DNA from: Burkholderiaceae bacterium
GTDB lineage: Bacteria > Pseudomonadota > Gammaproteobacteria > Burkholderiales > Burkholderiaceae
Assembly (NCBI GenBank): GCA_947449305.1
Contig: CANFRA010000002.1
Location: 1-64,000, forward strand
DNA: 64,000 nt
Direction of reading: 5' to 3'
Shown here: positions 29,923 to 43,517 of the stretch, in pieces
Numbering within the stretch: the first letter of the stretch is position 1
How the letters are laid out: the number at the start of each line of letters is the position of its first letter
Position numbers and translations under genes: made by a program
Notes under the pieces: generated by a model
Databases searched by the model: none
Told to the model about the DNA's origin: nothing
Seen by the model: only the letters and a program-made list of their open reading frames with translations

Positions 29923-32352
29923 TTAGTTCGCCTTCAGCTTGCCGTCTTTCAAACGTGGCTCAACAAAGTGCCCTTTGCGTGCGCGGTTGCCAGCAAATGA
30001 TTTGAGTGTCTTCGCATCCAGATTGAGCTCTGTTGGCTTGCCAGCACGCCCAGCACCAGTATAGGTAGCGCCATCTGACCCAACAGCAATTGCAGATGCT
30101 AAGAATTCTTTATCGTCCAAGCCCATCAAGATCACACCTTTGCCACCAGTGGGTAAACGTTTGAGTTCATCTAATGGGAATACCAATAATTTAGAGGCTT
30201 GTGACAAGCAAGCAACCTGCTTCATACCAACCTTGACCTTGACTGCACCCAAAGGTGCATCACCAACTACTTTGGCATCAATGCTGACAAAAGATTTACC
30301 CGCTTTATTACGGGTACTCATATCTGCTACATTTGCCAAAAAGCCATAACCAGCTTTAGTAGATAGCAACACTAAATCGTCTGGCTGACCCGCATAGTAA
30401 GCAACCATTTGCGAACCAGGGGCCAAATTAACAAAGCTGGTTAGTGGTGAACCATCGCCACGTGCACCTGGCAATTCACTGACAGGCACTGTGTAGACTC
30501 GCCCATCGCTACCAAAGCCTTGCATCACATCAACGGTGCGAACTTCAAAGGTGTCATACATGCCGTCGCCCGCTTTAAAACTAAATTGGGTGGAGTCATG
30601 TTCATGACCCTGACGCACGCGTACCCAACCTTTTTGGGAGACGATCACAGTAACAGGCTCATCAATAACTTTTGTTTCAGCAATAGCACGCTTGTCTTCC
30701 TGAATTAAGGTGCGACGATCATCACCAAAATCCTTCATATCGGATTCGATCTCTTTGATGATGCGCTTCCGCAGAACAGTATCGCTTTGTAGCAAGCCCT
30801 CTAGATCATCTCGCTCAGCTTTGAGCTCTTTAAGCTCTTGTTCAATTTTGATGCCTTCAAGACGTGCCAGCTGACGCAAACGAATATCGAGAATATCTTC
30901 AGCCTGGCGATCGGATAACTTGAATTCTTTGATCAGATCAGCCTTCGGCTCATCGCTATTGCGAATAATCTTGATGACCTTATCAATATTGAGAAGAACG
31001 GTTAATCGCCCTTCCAATATATGCATGCGATCTTTAACCTTGCCTAAGCGGTGCTGAGTGCGGCGGGTTACCGTGGCAACTCTAAACTCAACCCACTCGG
31101 TCAGAATCTCTTTAAGACCTTTTTGACGTGGACGACCATCATTGCCAATCATCACCAAGTTCATTGGCGCATTGGATTCTAAGGAGGTATGGGCTAGCAA
31201 AAGATTGGCAAACTCATTGACATCAATATTTTTACTCTTGGGCTCAAAGACTAAACGTACTGCGGCATCTTTGCTCGATTCATCGCGAACACCATCTAAT
31301 ACATTCAGAATGGTGGACTTCAGATTATTTTGCTCAGGAGTTAGGGTCTTTTTACCAACCCTTATTTTTGGGTTGGTAATCTCTTCAATCTCTTGGAGAA
31401 CACGCTGAGAAGAAGTTGCTGGTGGCAATTCATTCACAACGATTTGCCATTGACCGCGGGCCAATTCCTCAACAGACCAGCGAGCGCGCACTTTAATACT
31501 GCCACGGCCAGTTTCGTAGATCTGGGCAATCTCTGCCGAAGATGAGATGATTTGTCCGCCACCAGGATAGTCTGGGCCAGGCATGATTCCTAACAAATCC
31601 TCAGTAGATAGTTTGGGAGACTTCATCAAAGCAATTGCAGCACTCGCAACTTCACGCAAATTATGCGAAGGAATTTCTGTTGCCATACCAACGGCAATGC
31701 CAGATGCCCCGTTTAAAAGAACAAACGGTAGACGTGCTGGCAATAACTTAGGCTCCTGAAATGAGCCGTCATAGTTAGGCGCAAAATCAACGGTACCCTC
31801 ATCAATTTCGCTCAATAGCAAGCCAGCAATCTTCGTTAAACGCGCTTCGGTGTAACGCATCGCCGCTGCGCCATCGCCATCGCGTGAACCAAAGTTACCT
31901 TGACCATCAATTAAGGGATAACGTAGTGAAAAACTTTGCGCCAAGCGCACCAATGCGTCATAAGCAGATTGATCGCCGTGAGGATGAAACTTGCCGAGTA
32001 CGTCACCCACAACTCGCGCGCTCTTCACTGGCTTGGCATCGGCGCGAAGACCCATTTCGCTCATAGAGAACAAAATACGGCGTTGTACTGGCTTCTGACC
32101 ATCCGATACTTCTGGTAGAGCACGCCCTTTCACAACACTAATCGCATAATCAAGATAAGCCCGCTCAGCGTATACCGCCAGGGTCAAGCTATCTTTACTA
32201 TCTTCATTGAGATCCATTGTCTTTGGATCATGCGGGTCATTTGGGCCCTGAGGTTTCTTTGTCTTAGGAGTCTCCTCCACCTCAATGGAATCAGAGAATA
32301 GATCGGCCTGCTGAACTGCAGGCTTCTTCACTGGAGTTTTTTTTATTGCCAT
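29923..32352 (-). CDS. parC: DNA topoisomerase IV subunit A
   Basis: Active-site [15 protein letters not shown]; overlaps parE. Confidence 0.95.
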   Translation of the reverse strand: MAIKKTPVKKPAVQQADLFSDSIEVEETPKTKKPQGPNDPHDPKTMDLNEDSKDSLTLAVYAERAYLDYAISVVKGRALPEVSDGQKPVQRRILFSMSEMGLRADAKPVKSARVVGDVLGKFHPHGDQSAYDALVRLAQSFSLRYPLIDGQGNFGSRDGDGAAAMRYTEARLTKIAGLLLSEIDEGTVDFAPNYDGSFQEPKLLPARLPFVLLNGASGIAVGMATEIPSHNLREVASAAIALMKSPKLSTEDLLGIMPGPDYPGGGQIISSSAEIAQIYETGRGSIKVRARWSVEELARGQWQIVVNELPPATSSQRVLQEIEEITNPKIRVGKKTLTPEQNNLKSTILNVLDGVRDESSKDAAVRLVFEPKSKNIDVNEFANLLLAHTSLESNAPMNLVMIGNDGRPRQKGLKEILTEWVEFRVATVTRRTQHRLGKVKDRMHILEGRLTVLLNIDKVIKIIRNSDEPKADLIKEFKLSDRQAEDILDIRLRQLARLEGIKIEQELKELKAERDDLEGLLQSDTVLRKRIIKEIESDMKDFGDDRRTLIQEDKRAIAETKVIDEPVTVIVSQKGWVRVRQGHEHDSTQFSFKAGDGMYDTFEVRTVDVMQGFGSDGRVYTVPVSELPGARGDGSPLTSFVNLAPGSQMVAYYAGQPDDLVLLSTKAGYGFLANVADMSTRNKAGKSFVSIDAKVVGDAPLGAVKVKVGMKQVACLSQASKLLVFPLDELKRLPTGGKGVILMGLDDKEFLASAIAVGSDGATYTGAGRAGKPTELNLDAKTLKSFAGNRARKGHFVEPRLKDGKLKAN

Positions 32353-34340
32353 TAAATGTCTGCCTCAACTTCATTGCCGCGCTCTTCCAGCCAATCGCGT
32401 CTTGCTCCAGATTCGGATTTGCCCATCAGCATATCCATAGTTTTAAAAGTTTCATCTTCAGTCCAAGAGCCTAAAGTGACCGGCAGCAAACGACGTGTGT
32501 CTGGGTTAAGGGTGGTATCCCATAATTGCTCAGCACTCATTTCTCCCAAGCCTTTAAAGCGAGAGATTTGCCAGGCGGATTCTTTAACACCATCTTTACG
32601 CAATTTATCTTCAATTGCCTGTAGCTCACTAGCATCAAGCGCATAAATTTTTTGTGCTGGTTTCTTGCCGCGTGCTGGCGCATCTACTCTAAAAAGTGGC
32701 GGCCTAGAAATATGCACATGACCTAAATCAATCAGCTTGGGGAAATGCTTATAGAACAGAGTTAACAAAAGTACCTGAATATGAGCTCCATCAACATCCG
32801 CATCAGACAATATGCAAACTTTGCCATAACGCAAGTTCGACAAATCAGGATCATCGTTTAGGCCATGGGGGTCCACACCAATGGCTACTGCAATATCGTG
32901 CACCTCATTGTTGGCAAATAAGCGATCACGTTCTGCTTCCCAAGTATTGAGAACCTTACCGCGCAAAGGCAAGATGGCTTGATATTCTTTATTTCGACCC
33001 ATTTTGGCTGAGCCGCCCGCTGAATCACCTTCAACAAGGAAGATCTCATTCATGGAGATGTCTTGACTCTCGCAGTCAGTCAGTTTCCCAGGGAGTACTG
33101 CAACACCGGAAGATTTTTTCTTCTCAACCTTTTGACCAGCCCTGGTTCTTGCTTGAGCCTGCTTAATCACAAGGTCAGCCAGTTTGCGACCGTAATCTAC
33201 GTGCTGGTTAAGCCAAAGCTCTAAGGCAGACTTGGCATACCCTGATACCAATCTGACAGCATCGCGAGAATTTAAGCGCTCTTTAATTTGTCCTTGAAAC
33301 TGTGGATCTAATACTTTGGCAGACAAAATAAAAGAGGCACGCGCAAATACGTCCTCTGGCATCAGCTTGACACCTTTAGGTTGTAAAGCATGCATTTCAA
33401 TAAAGCCTTTGACAGCATTAAAGAGGCCTTCTCGCAAACCACTTTCATGCGTTCCACCGGCAGGCGTTGGAATGAGATTGACATAACTCTCGCGAACCGG
33501 TGCACCATCTTCAGTCCAGCAAACCACCCAAGCAGCGCCCTCACCTTCAGCAAATGAGTCCTCTTCCCCTGTGCCAGTAGCATATTGCTCACCTTCGAAT
33601 GGAGGAATAACTTCCGGGCCATGTCCTGATTGCGCAATGGCTTCGTTTAAGTAGCCGCGTAAACCTTGGGCATATTGCCAAGTCTGACTCTCACCCGATT
33701 TTTCTTGTATGAGAGTCACTTTCACGCCAGGCAAGAGAACTGCCTTAGAGCGTAAAAGGCGAATCAGGTCAGCCATTGGGATAGCCGAGCTATCAAAATA
33801 CTTGCCATCGGGCCATGCACGCACTCGCGTGCCATGAGATTTATCTTCTTTGGATGATGGCTTTGTTTTGAGTTTCTCAATAACTCTGCCATCTGCAAAA
33901 GTCAAAGTAGAAATCTGCCCATCGCGCCAAACGGTTACCTCTAATCTTTTGGATAGCGCGTTGGTGACAGAAACACCAACACCATGCAGGCCTCCTGAGA
34001 ATGCGTACGCACCACCAGAACCTTTTTCAAATTTGCCGCCGGCATGCAATTGGGTAAATACGATTTCCACTACCGGGAGTTTTTCAGTAGGATGCATTCC
34101 TACTGGAATACCTCGACCATCATCTTCAACACTCACACTGCCGTCGGTATGCATAGTCACAATGATTTGCTTACCAAATCCACCTAATGCCTCGTCAGAG
34201 GCGTTATCCAAAACCTCCTGGATGATATGCAAGGGATTATCGGTTCGGGTGTACATTCCAGGCCGTTGACGGACTGGTTCTAGGCCTTTTAGGACCTGAA
34301 TCGATGATTCGCTGTATTCGGAAGTTTTACGGGTAGCCAT
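32352..34340 (-). CDS. parE: DNA topoisomerase IV subunit B
   Basis: GHKL ATPase [44 protein letters not shown]. Confidence 0.96.
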   Translation of the reverse strand: MATRKTSEYSESSIQVLKGLEPVRQRPGMYTRTDNPLHIIQEVLDNASDEALGGFGKQIIVTMHTDGSVSVEDDGRGIPVGMHPTEKLPVVEIVFTQLHAGGKFEKGSGGAYAFSGGLHGVGVSVTNALSKRLEVTVWRDGQISTLTFADGRVIEKLKTKPSSKEDKSHGTRVRAWPDGKYFDSSAIPMADLIRLLRSKAVLLPGVKVTLIQEKSGESQTWQYAQGLRGYLNEAIAQSGHGPEVIPPFEGEQYATGTGEEDSFAEGEGAAWVVCWTEDGAPVRESYVNLIPTPAGGTHESGLREGLFNAVKGFIEMHALQPKGVKLMPEDVFARASFILSAKVLDPQFQGQIKERLNSRDAVRLVSGYAKSALELWLNQHVDYGRKLADLVIKQAQARTRAGQKVEKKKSSGVAVLPGKLTDCESQDISMNEIFLVEGDSAGGSAKMGRNKEYQAILPLRGKVLNTWEAERDRLFANNEVHDIAVAIGVDPHGLNDDPDLSNLRYGKVCILSDADVDGAHIQVLLLTLFYKHFPKLIDLGHVHISRPPLFRVDAPARGKKPAQKIYALDASELQAIEDKLRKDGVKESAWQISRFKGLGEMSAEQLWDTTLNPDTRRLLPVTLGSWTEDETFKTMDMLMGKSESGARRDWLEERGNEVEADI

Positions 34341-34419
34341 GCGCGCAAATTGTAGCCATGTCTGAGCTCAAAGCGGAACTTTTCCAGAATTCCCCTGTCA
34401 TTCATGCCAAAATCAGGGC

Positions 34420-35640
34420 ATGGGAGCCTTAAGTCATATTCGTGTTTTAGACCTTAGCCGGGTACTAGCTGGCCCTTGGTGTGCCCAAAACCTCGCAGAT
34501 CTGGGTGCTGACGTCATTAAAGTTGAGCGCCCTGGCGCCGGAGATGACACCCGCCAGTGGGGCCCTCCTTTTGCTAAAGATGCCAATGGTCAGGAAACCA
34601 AGGAGTCTGCCTACTTTATTTGCATCAATCGAAACAAACGCTCAATCACGATCGATATTTCTAAGCCGGAAGGTCAGGAAATCATACGCAAGCTTGCAAC
34701 AGAGTCGGATGTGGTGATTGAAAACTATAAGGTGGGTGATCTGGCCAAATATGGCCTTGATTATGAGAGTCTTAAAAAAGTAAAGCCTGATCTGGTCTAT
34801 TGCTCGATTACTGGCTTTGGTCAAACGGGTCCTTACGCACATCGCCCTGGTTACGACTTCATTATTCAGGGTATGGGTGGTTTTATGAGCGTTACCGGAG
34901 AAGCTCATGATTTTGAAGGTGCTAGCCCGCAAAAATCGGGGGTTGCGATTGCCGATATTTTTACCGGCATGTATGCCTCCTCAGCAATTCTGGCAGCCAT
35001 TATTCACCGTGATCATACCGGTGAAGGTCAGTATATCGATATGTCCTTGCTAGATACTCAGATTGCAGTAATGGCCAATATATCTAGCGCCTATCTCACT
35101 ACTGGCGAAGTGCCTAAACGTTGGGGTAATGCCTCCCCTATCATTGTTCCCTATCAAACCTTTCCAACATCGGATGGCTGGATCATTGTGGCAGCTGGCA
35201 ATGATGGTCAGTTCAGACAATTTGTGACAGTAGGTGGCGAAGCCCATTTGGCTGACAACCCACTGTATGTAAATAATCCATTGCGTGTTCAACATCGTAA
35301 GCAATTAGTTTCTCTGCTAGAGCAAATGACTAGCAAGAAAACGAAAGGGCAATGGATTGCCTTATTAGAAGAAGCAAATGTTCCATGCGGACCGATCAAT
35401 GACTTCAAAGAAGTGTTCGAAAATGAGCAGGTTATCGCCAGAAACGTTCAACTCAATGTGCCGCACCCTACTGTTGGCAATATGAAATTAGTTGCAAGTC
35501 CAATGAAGCTTTCTAAAACACCGACTGAAGTTCGCATGGCACCACCAACACTGGGCCAACATACCGACGAAATCTTGCATGATCGCCTCCATCTCGATGA
35601 CAAAGCGATTCATGTATTGCGCGACAAAGGAATCATTTAA
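34420..35640 (+). CDS. CaiB/BaiF (class III) CoA-transferase
   Basis: VLDLSRVLAGPWCAQNLADLGADVIKVERPGAGDDTR. Confidence 0.95.
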   Translation: MGALSHIRVLDLSRVLAGPWCAQNLADLGADVIKVERPGAGDDTRQWGPPFAKDANGQETKESAYFICINRNKRSITIDISKPEGQEIIRKLATESDVVIENYKVGDLAKYGLDYESLKKVKPDLVYCSITGFGQTGPYAHRPGYDFIIQGMGGFMSVTGEAHDFEGASPQKSGVAIADIFTGMYASSAILAAIIHRDHTGEGQYIDMSLLDTQIAVMANISSAYLTTGEVPKRWGNASPIIVPYQTFPTSDGWIIVAAGNDGQFRQFVTVGGEAHLADNPLYVNNPLRVQHRKQLVSLLEQMTSKKTKGQWIALLEEANVPCGPINDFKEVFENEQVIARNVQLNVPHPTVGNMKLVASPMKLSKTPTEVRMAPPTLGQHTDEILHDRLHLDDKAIHVLRDKGII

Positions 35641-35643
35641 GCC

Positions 35644-36870
35644 ATGAGCACTATCAAACCATCGCTCACCATCAAACAAGTCCTCATTTTTGGGGGCTTC
35701 ATGGTCACTATGTCCATGGGTATTCGTCATGGCTTTGGTTTATTCAACTTGCCAATCACCTCTGCCAATGAGTGGGGTCGTGAAACATTCGCCCTAACTA
35801 TCGCCCTGCAGAATCTGACTTGGGGCGTATTTCAGCCTATTACGGGCGCTTTGGCTGATCGCTACGGCGCATTCAAGATCATGGTTGCTGGTGGTCTTCT
35901 GTATTCATTGGGTTTGGCTGGCATGGCAGTTTCTACCGATATCCTCAATTTCACCATTGCGGGTGGATTGCTAATCGGTCTGGCACAAACTGCAACCACC
36001 TATAGCGTGGTCTACGGAATCTTAGGTCGTAACGTTCCGGCTGATAAACGGGTTTGGGCGATGGGTATTGCTGCAGCTGCAGGCTCTTTTGGTCAGTTTC
36101 TGATGATTCCTGCTGAGCAAGGTTTATTAAGTGCTTTTGGTGCGCAAGACGCTCTCTTATTATTAGCGCTCATGGCTAGTCTCATGATTCCAACTGCATA
36201 CATGTTGCGCGAGAAAAATTTTGTTCACAATAACAATCTGGGTGATCAAACAATTAAGCAAGCCTTAAAAGAGGCAATGAGTAATCCGAGCTTTCGTTTG
36301 CTGACCTTAGGTTATTTTGTCTGCGGCTTCCAAGTGGTCTTCATTGCGGTACATCTGGCGCCCTATCTCAAAGATCTCTCGACAACGTATCCAGCAGTTG
36401 CATCTCCTGCAGTAGCGACTACCGCCCTAGCCTTAATTGGCTTGTTCAACGTTTTTGGAACCTTTGGCGCTGGTGTCTTAGGACAACGCTTTCCGAAGCG
36501 CTATTTGCTCTCTGGTATCTACTTGACCCGATCTATCGCGATTATTGGCTTCCTACTCCTACCCTTAAGCCCAACAAGTACGTATATATTTGCTGCAATC
36601 ATGGGTCTCTTATGGCTTTCAACTGTGCCACTGACAAACGCCATCGTTGCGCAGATCTTTGGCGTTAAATACCTTAGCATGCTCTCTGGCCTAGTGTTCT
36701 TTTCTCATCAACTGGGTAGCTTCTGCGGTGCATTTTTGGGTGGCTACTTATTCGATCGCACAGGATCTTATTTGATTGTTTGGGAAATTGCCATTGCACT
36801 GGGCGTCTTTGCCTTCTTAGTAAACTTACCCGTTAAAGAGCGTGCAATCAATCGAATAGTTAACGCATGA
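35644..36870 (+). CDS. MFS transporter (OFA/oxalate-formate-like)
   Basis: 12-TM hydrophobic pattern, GALADRYGAFKIMVAGG. Confidence 0.88.
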   Translation: MSTIKPSLTIKQVLIFGGFMVTMSMGIRHGFGLFNLPITSANEWGRETFALTIALQNLTWGVFQPITGALADRYGAFKIMVAGGLLYSLGLAGMAVSTDILNFTIAGGLLIGLAQTATTYSVVYGILGRNVPADKRVWAMGIAAAAGSFGQFLMIPAEQGLLSAFGAQDALLLLALMASLMIPTAYMLREKNFVHNNNLGDQTIKQALKEAMSNPSFRLLTLGYFVCGFQVVFIAVHLAPYLKDLSTTYPAVASPAVATTALALIGLFNVFGTFGAGVLGQRFPKRYLLSGIYLTRSIAIIGFLLLPLSPTSTYIFAAIMGLLWLSTVPLTNAIVAQIFGVKYLSMLSGLVFFSHQLGSFCGAFLGGYLFDRTGSYLIVWEIAIALGVFAFLVNLPVKERAINRIVNA

Positions 36871-37007
36871 ATATGAAGCTTACTTTATGGCAATGGGTTT
36901 TTTATAGCGCCAGTCTTTTTGTCTTGCTACTCATTTTTTCTGCTTACTTTGCGCCTGAGATGATGGTTGCCATCACCAATCAAGTTTGGGCTTTGTGTGG
37001 ATGGTAA
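36867..37007 (+). CDS. 46-aa single-TM protein, translationally coupled to MFS gene (ATGA)
   Basis: MNMKLTLWQWVFYSASLFVLLLIFSAYFAPEMMVAITNQVWALCGW*; below ORF-track length cutoff. Confidence 0.55.
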   Translation: MNMKLTLWQWVFYSASLFVLLLIFSAYFAPEMMVAITNQVWALCGW

Positions 37008-37072
37008 TAATTTTAAAAATTAGTATTTAATTTGCCTTAATTTCCATAACACAGATTGATATTGGATTCAAA

Positions 37073-37147
37073 CTCGCCGTAGCACAATGGATAGTGCACA
37101 TGCCTCCTAAGCGTGGGATACAGGTTCGATTCCTGTCGGCGGGACCA
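37073..37147 (+). tRNA. tRNA-Arg (anticodon CCT), CCA encoded
   Basis: ctcgccgtagcacaatggatagtgcacatgcctcctaagcgtgggatacaggttcgattcctgtcggcgggacca; all stems pair. Confidence 0.93.
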
Positions 37148-37159
37148 CAATAAAATGAA

Positions 37160-37188
37160 AACTTATCCACAGGCAATGTGGATAAGTT
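37160..37188. promoter_or_regulatory. Inverted pair of perfect consensus DnaA boxes
   Basis: AAC-TTATCCACA-GGCAA-TGTGGATAA-GTT; boxes at 37163-37171 and 37177-37185. Confidence 0.5.
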
Positions 37189-37381
37189 GGTAAAAGTTTT
37201 CCTAAGTTGCAGATTTGTATAGAGTGAGCTGGCCTGCTTAAATTATTAGCAGACACTACTAAGTGTTCTGTTGCGTTTACAGATGAAAATATGTTTGTCT
37301 GCACTGCTAATTTTTATGTTAAGAGCCCTGCCAAACAGCTCAAAAACACCAAAACTGGCAAGTTCCCTTAAACTCCATGCT

Positions 37382-38224
37382 ATGAATAGCCTGTCAACCA
37401 GTTCGCTTGCCGCCCTAGAAGAAATGCTTCAAAATACGGCGCGCTCTGCTCCGGCTGACTTTATGCCGATCCATCTTTCTCGTGGCCTTGAGAATACGCA
37501 AGTCATTGGTCATCTAAATCCAGAATTCATCCCCTACCTGCAAGACTTACTTCAAGAAGAATCTATCCCGCTAATCTCTATGAGAAATAACTGCTTAGCG
37601 ATTCAAGCGGGTCGACCTCAAGAGCTCTCTGCCAGCCTTTCTCAGTTGGCTGACAAAATGCGCACGGGCGGTTATGTTCCGGGTTGGCGTAATGAAGATT
37701 TTGCTTGGCTAGATCAAAACGGTCACCTGTGCTTTCGTTTGGAGCGTGCCGCTTTTCGTACCTTCGGATTTCGAAGCATGGCAACCCATATTAATGGGTA
37801 TACCAAATCTGATCTCCTTTGGTTAGGTAGACGCAGCGAGACAAAATCGACTGATCCAGGAAAGTTAGACAATCTGGCAGCGGGTGGTATTTCTGCCGAT
37901 GAGACACCTTGGGTTTGTGCGAAACGTGAGCTCTGGGAAGAAGCTGGGGTACCGCCACAAATTGCAGATCAAGTGGAGCCTGTTGGCCGCATCCATATGC
38001 GTCGTCCTGTTCCGGGGCGAGGCTTTCATGATGAGCAGCTCTTTATCTATGACTTGGAGCTCCCCGATCAGTTTGTCCCCACCAATCATGACGGTGAAGT
38101 CAGTGGCTTTATTCAGATCACCTTAGCCGAAGCTGCTGCCCGTATCCTGGCAGACGAATTTACGAGTGATGCGGCTTTTGTCACGGCCGACTACATTCTG
38201 CGGCGCAATAAATCCACTTTTTAG
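37382..38224 (+). CDS. NUDIX hydrolase (DUF4743-type N-terminal domain)
   Basis: Nudix box GGISADETPWVCAKRELWEEAGV; ATG at 37382 preferred over the ORF start at 37271. Confidence 0.88.
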   Translation: MNSLSTSSLAALEEMLQNTARSAPADFMPIHLSRGLENTQVIGHLNPEFIPYLQDLLQEESIPLISMRNNCLAIQAGRPQELSASLSQLADKMRTGGYVPGWRNEDFAWLDQNGHLCFRLERAAFRTFGFRSMATHINGYTKSDLLWLGRRSETKSTDPGKLDNLAAGGISADETPWVCAKRELWEEAGVPPQIADQVEPVGRIHMRRPVPGRGFHDEQLFIYDLELPDQFVPTNHDGEVSGFIQITLAEAAARILADEFTSDAAFVTADYILRRNKSTF

Positions 38225-38232
38225 GGCTTTTT

Positions 38233-38253
38233 AGGGCTCTTCAGTAGAGCCCT
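38233..38253 (+). terminator. Hairpin downstream of the NUDIX gene
   Basis: AGGGCTC-TTCAGTA-GAGCCCT; no clear T-run. Confidence 0.35.
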
Positions 38254-38295
38254 GAACCCAAACTCCATTTCGTGGTTAAATCACCCTTAAGGATG

Positions 38296-40376
<2,081 letters not shown>

Positions 40377-40387
40377 ATCGGTTTGTT

Positions 40388-41542
40388 TTGACTGTGAATA
40401 GCACTTCCTTCTTGCACAGTAAGTATGCAATCGTCGGTGGTGGCCTGATGGGCCGTCTACTGGCGGTAGCGCTTGCCCGACGAGGCGCGCAAGTTGATCT
40501 ATTTGATAAGGGTGATGCAAATGCTCATGGGTCTGCTGCGCGGGTTGCAGCTGCAATGCTGGCTCCGCTCGCAGAATCTGTCATTACAGAAGATTGCGTT
40601 GTGCGGATGGGCATTCATGGTCTGCCTCGCTGGAAAGAACTCCTTAGCGAATTGTCTACACCCGTATTTTTTCAACAAGATGGCACATTGATTGTGTGGC
40701 ATCGGCAAGACGCTAGCGATGCGCAGCGATTCACGACCCACTTAGAGCGTAACTGCCGCAACAATGCATTATTGCAACTGCCGCAAAAGCTAAATAATGA
40801 AGCTGTACTTGATTTAGAGCCCGGCCTTGCAGAGCGCTTTACCCAGGGATTGTTTTTGCCCAATGAGGGACAACTCGATAATCGCCAATTATTAGATGCT
40901 CTGCTCGTAGAACTTGGTAAGCTTAAGGTTCATTGTCACTGGCATACCAAGACCCATCCAGACGATCTTCGTAAAGATCAGTCTTATCAAACCGTGATTG
41001 ACTGTCGCGGTACTGGTGCTCAGGATGTTTGGGCTTCTAATGGTGCTAATACCTTACGCGGGGTGCGCGGTGAAGTGATTCGCCTGTATGCGCCTGAGGT
41101 CAAACTCAAGCGTCCAACTCGCCTCATTCATCCACGTTACCCAATCTATATTGCCCCCAAAGAAAATGACATCTATGTCGTTGGTGCAACCGAAATTGAA
41201 TCAGATGACCTATCCGAGATGAGCGTGCGCTCTGCTATGGAATTACTCAGCGCGGTATATACCGTACATAGTGGTTTTGCTGAGGCCCGTATTTTAGAAA
41301 TGGCAACCCAATGTCGCCCAACTCTGAAAAATAATCTTCCAGAGATCAAGACGCGCAAAGACAAGGGACTCTGCGATGTCATGATGATCAATGGCCTATA
41401 CCGCCATGGCTATATGATCTCTCCGGCGGTTCTGGACTGTGCCATAGAGCTGTTAGCTTTTGGGGAAAGCAATACTGCTTTGGAATTAGGCTTAAACATT
41501 AGCAAAGAAGCCAACAATCACGAGGCTAGCGTATGCGCGTAA
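40388..41542 (+). CDS. thiO: Glycine oxidase ThiO (FAD-dependent)
   Basis: YAIVGGGLMGRLLAVALARRGAQVDLFDKG, GLYRHGYMISP; in thi operon. Confidence 0.92.
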   Translation: MTVNSTSFLHSKYAIVGGGLMGRLLAVALARRGAQVDLFDKGDANAHGSAARVAAAMLAPLAESVITEDCVVRMGIHGLPRWKELLSELSTPVFFQQDGTLIVWHRQDASDAQRFTTHLERNCRNNALLQLPQKLNNEAVLDLEPGLAERFTQGLFLPNEGQLDNRQLLDALLVELGKLKVHCHWHTKTHPDDLRKDQSYQTVIDCRGTGAQDVWASNGANTLRGVRGEVIRLYAPEVKLKRPTRLIHPRYPIYIAPKENDIYVVGATEIESDDLSEMSVRSAMELLSAVYTVHSGFAEARILEMATQCRPTLKNNLPEIKTRKDKGLCDVMMINGLYRHGYMISPAVLDCAIELLAFGESNTALELGLNISKEANNHEASVCA

Positions 41543-41730
41543 TAGTCAATCAAGTGGAATATGAGCTGCCTTCGCAGAGCATGATCTCAGATGTACTTTC
41601 CTTAATTGATGCACGGCCACCCTATGCTGTAGCAGTTAATTTGAACTTTGTTCCCAAGACTCAGCATGGGGAATTTTTGCTCAATGAGAATGATCAAGTA
41701 GAAGTGATCGCTCCAGTTACCGGTGGCTAA
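41533..41730 (+). CDS. thiS: Sulfur carrier protein ThiS
   Basis: 65 aa ending VEVIAPVTGG. Confidence 0.95.
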   Translation: MRVIVNQVEYELPSQSMISDVLSLIDARPPYAVAVNLNFVPKTQHGEFLLNENDQVEVIAPVTGG

Positions 41731-41743
41731 GATAAGATAATTC

Positions 41744-42565
41744 ATGACAGCTCCATTACCCAATAATCTCAATAGCGCCGATGCCTTAGTACTCTATGGC
41801 GAGAGTTTTGCTAGTCGCTTGCTGCTAGGAACCTCTCGCTATCCCTCTCCACAAGTACTGGAGAATGCAGTTCAAGCTTCTAATCCGGCAATGATTACGG
41901 TGAGTCTGCGCCGTCAAGGAACATCCACTACAGAAGCACATAGTGGCTTTTGGGATCTCTTAAAGAAGATGGCTGTTCCAGTTCTACCCAATACTGCTGG
42001 TTGTCATAGCCCACAAGAGGTCATCACGACGGCACAAATGGCGCGTGAGGTATTTGAGACTAACTGGATTAAGCTCGAATTGATTGGTGATGATTACACC
42101 TTGCAGCCAGATACTTTACGCCTCGTTGAAACTGCGCAAACCCTAATTAAAGATGGCTTTAAGGTTTTGCCCTATTGCACTGAAGACCTCATTTTGTGCC
42201 AACGCTTAGTCGATGTTGGTTGCCAAGCAGTCATGCCTTGGGCGGCACCGATAGGCACAGGTCAAGGCCCTTTAAATCCTTATGCCATGAAGTTACTACG
42301 CGATCGCTTAAAGGTTCCCCTTTTAGTCGATGCAGGATTGGGTCTGCCATCTCACGCCTGTACCGTGATGGAATGGGGTTTTGATGGCGTGCTACTCAAC
42401 ACCGCCGTTGCGCTTGCCGAAGATCCAGTAGTGATGGCAAAAGCTTTTGCGATGGCAGTCGATGCTGGTCGTGCTGCTTATTTATCTGGTGCCATGAAAC
42501 CACAGGAATCTGCCCAGGCAAGCACACCTCTGGTAGGTACTCCTTTTTGGCATCAGAGCCAATGA
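41744..42565 (+). CDS. thiG: Thiazole synthase
   Basis: [49 protein letters not shown]. Confidence 0.96.
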   Translation: MTAPLPNNLNSADALVLYGESFASRLLLGTSRYPSPQVLENAVQASNPAMITVSLRRQGTSTTEAHSGFWDLLKKMAVPVLPNTAGCHSPQEVITTAQMAREVFETNWIKLELIGDDYTLQPDTLRLVETAQTLIKDGFKVLPYCTEDLILCQRLVDVGCQAVMPWAAPIGTGQGPLNPYAMKLLRDRLKVPLLVDAGLGLPSHACTVMEWGFDGVLLNTAVALAEDPVVMAKAFAMAVDAGRAAYLSGAMKPQESAQASTPLVGTPFWHQSQ

Positions 42566-43485
42566 GTTTAATTCGCGATCTTGCCGATCAAATTGTGGCA
42601 GCGCATGGCAATAGTGATCTGCGCTTGCCCATTCCACCATTTACCATCAGTAAACCGCCACCCAGAATTGATAATGAATCTGCTGCCGATCATTACGAGC
42701 TTGCTGGTGTGCTTGCAGCAATCAACATGGGGTTTATTGAATCGGATGCGAAAGTGTTGGGTAAGGCTTGGTCACGCATGGTTCAGGGCGATGGTGGCTT
42801 TGATGCATTGAAGTGGCCCAATAGACCAGAACACTTTGGCTTACTGCCCTGGACTCGTAATATGAATCCCAATGCCTTCCCAGAATGTCCAATGCGTTTA
42901 GGTTTATACGGTGTCATGCCTGATGCAGATTGGGTCAAACGGATGGTCGATGTACAACTTCCCACGGTGCAGTTGCGTTTTAAGTCTGAAGATAAATACA
43001 AGATCAGAAAACAAATCAAAGAAGCGGTGAAAGCCACCAAAGATAGCCAGACTCTGCTTTTCATTAATGATTATTGGGAGCAGGCAATTGATGAAGGTGC
43101 TTATGGCGTTCACCTTGGTCAAGAAGATATGGCGATTGCCGATTTAGATAGAATTCGGTCAGCTGGTTTACGCTTAGGTTTGAGTACCCATGGTTATGCT
43201 GAGATGGTTTACGCAGATCATTTTTGCCCTAGCTATATTGCAATGGGTGCAGTTTTTCCAACCAATTTGAAGAAGATGCCTACTGCGCCACAAGGCTTAG
43301 GTCGCCTCTATCAATATGCCAAACTCCTGAGCCACTATCCCTTAGTGGCCATTGGCGGGATCGATGAAGGCAGTATTCGTGCGGTTGCTAAGAGTGGTGT
43401 GGGTTCTGTAGCAGTGGTTAGAGCAATTACTCAAGCCAAAGATCCCAAGGCTGCAGTGAAACACTTACAAGAGCTCATGCAGTAG
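42562..43485 (+). CDS. thiE: Thiamine-phosphate synthase with about 115-aa N-terminal extension
   Basis: [39 protein letters not shown] coupling with thiG. Confidence 0.9.
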   Translation: MSLIRDLADQIVAAHGNSDLRLPIPPFTISKPPPRIDNESAADHYELAGVLAAINMGFIESDAKVLGKAWSRMVQGDGGFDALKWPNRPEHFGLLPWTRNMNPNAFPECPMRLGLYGVMPDADWVKRMVDVQLPTVQLRFKSEDKYKIRKQIKEAVKATKDSQTLLFINDYWEQAIDEGAYGVHLGQEDMAIADLDRIRSAGLRLGLSTHGYAEMVYADHFCPSYIAMGAVFPTNLKKMPTAPQGLGRLYQYAKLLSHYPLVAIGGIDEGSIRAVAKSGVGSVAVVRAITQAKDPKAAVKHLQELMQ

Positions 43486-43517
43486 TGAGCAAGAGGCTGG
43501 TAGGCTTTTAGTGCTTA

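Noticed and set aside
37271-37381. N-terminal extension of the NUDIX ORF (MRLQMKICLSALLIFML)
   Set aside because: Looks signal-like, but no SD and the family starts near MNSLSTSSL; not reported as a secreted variant.
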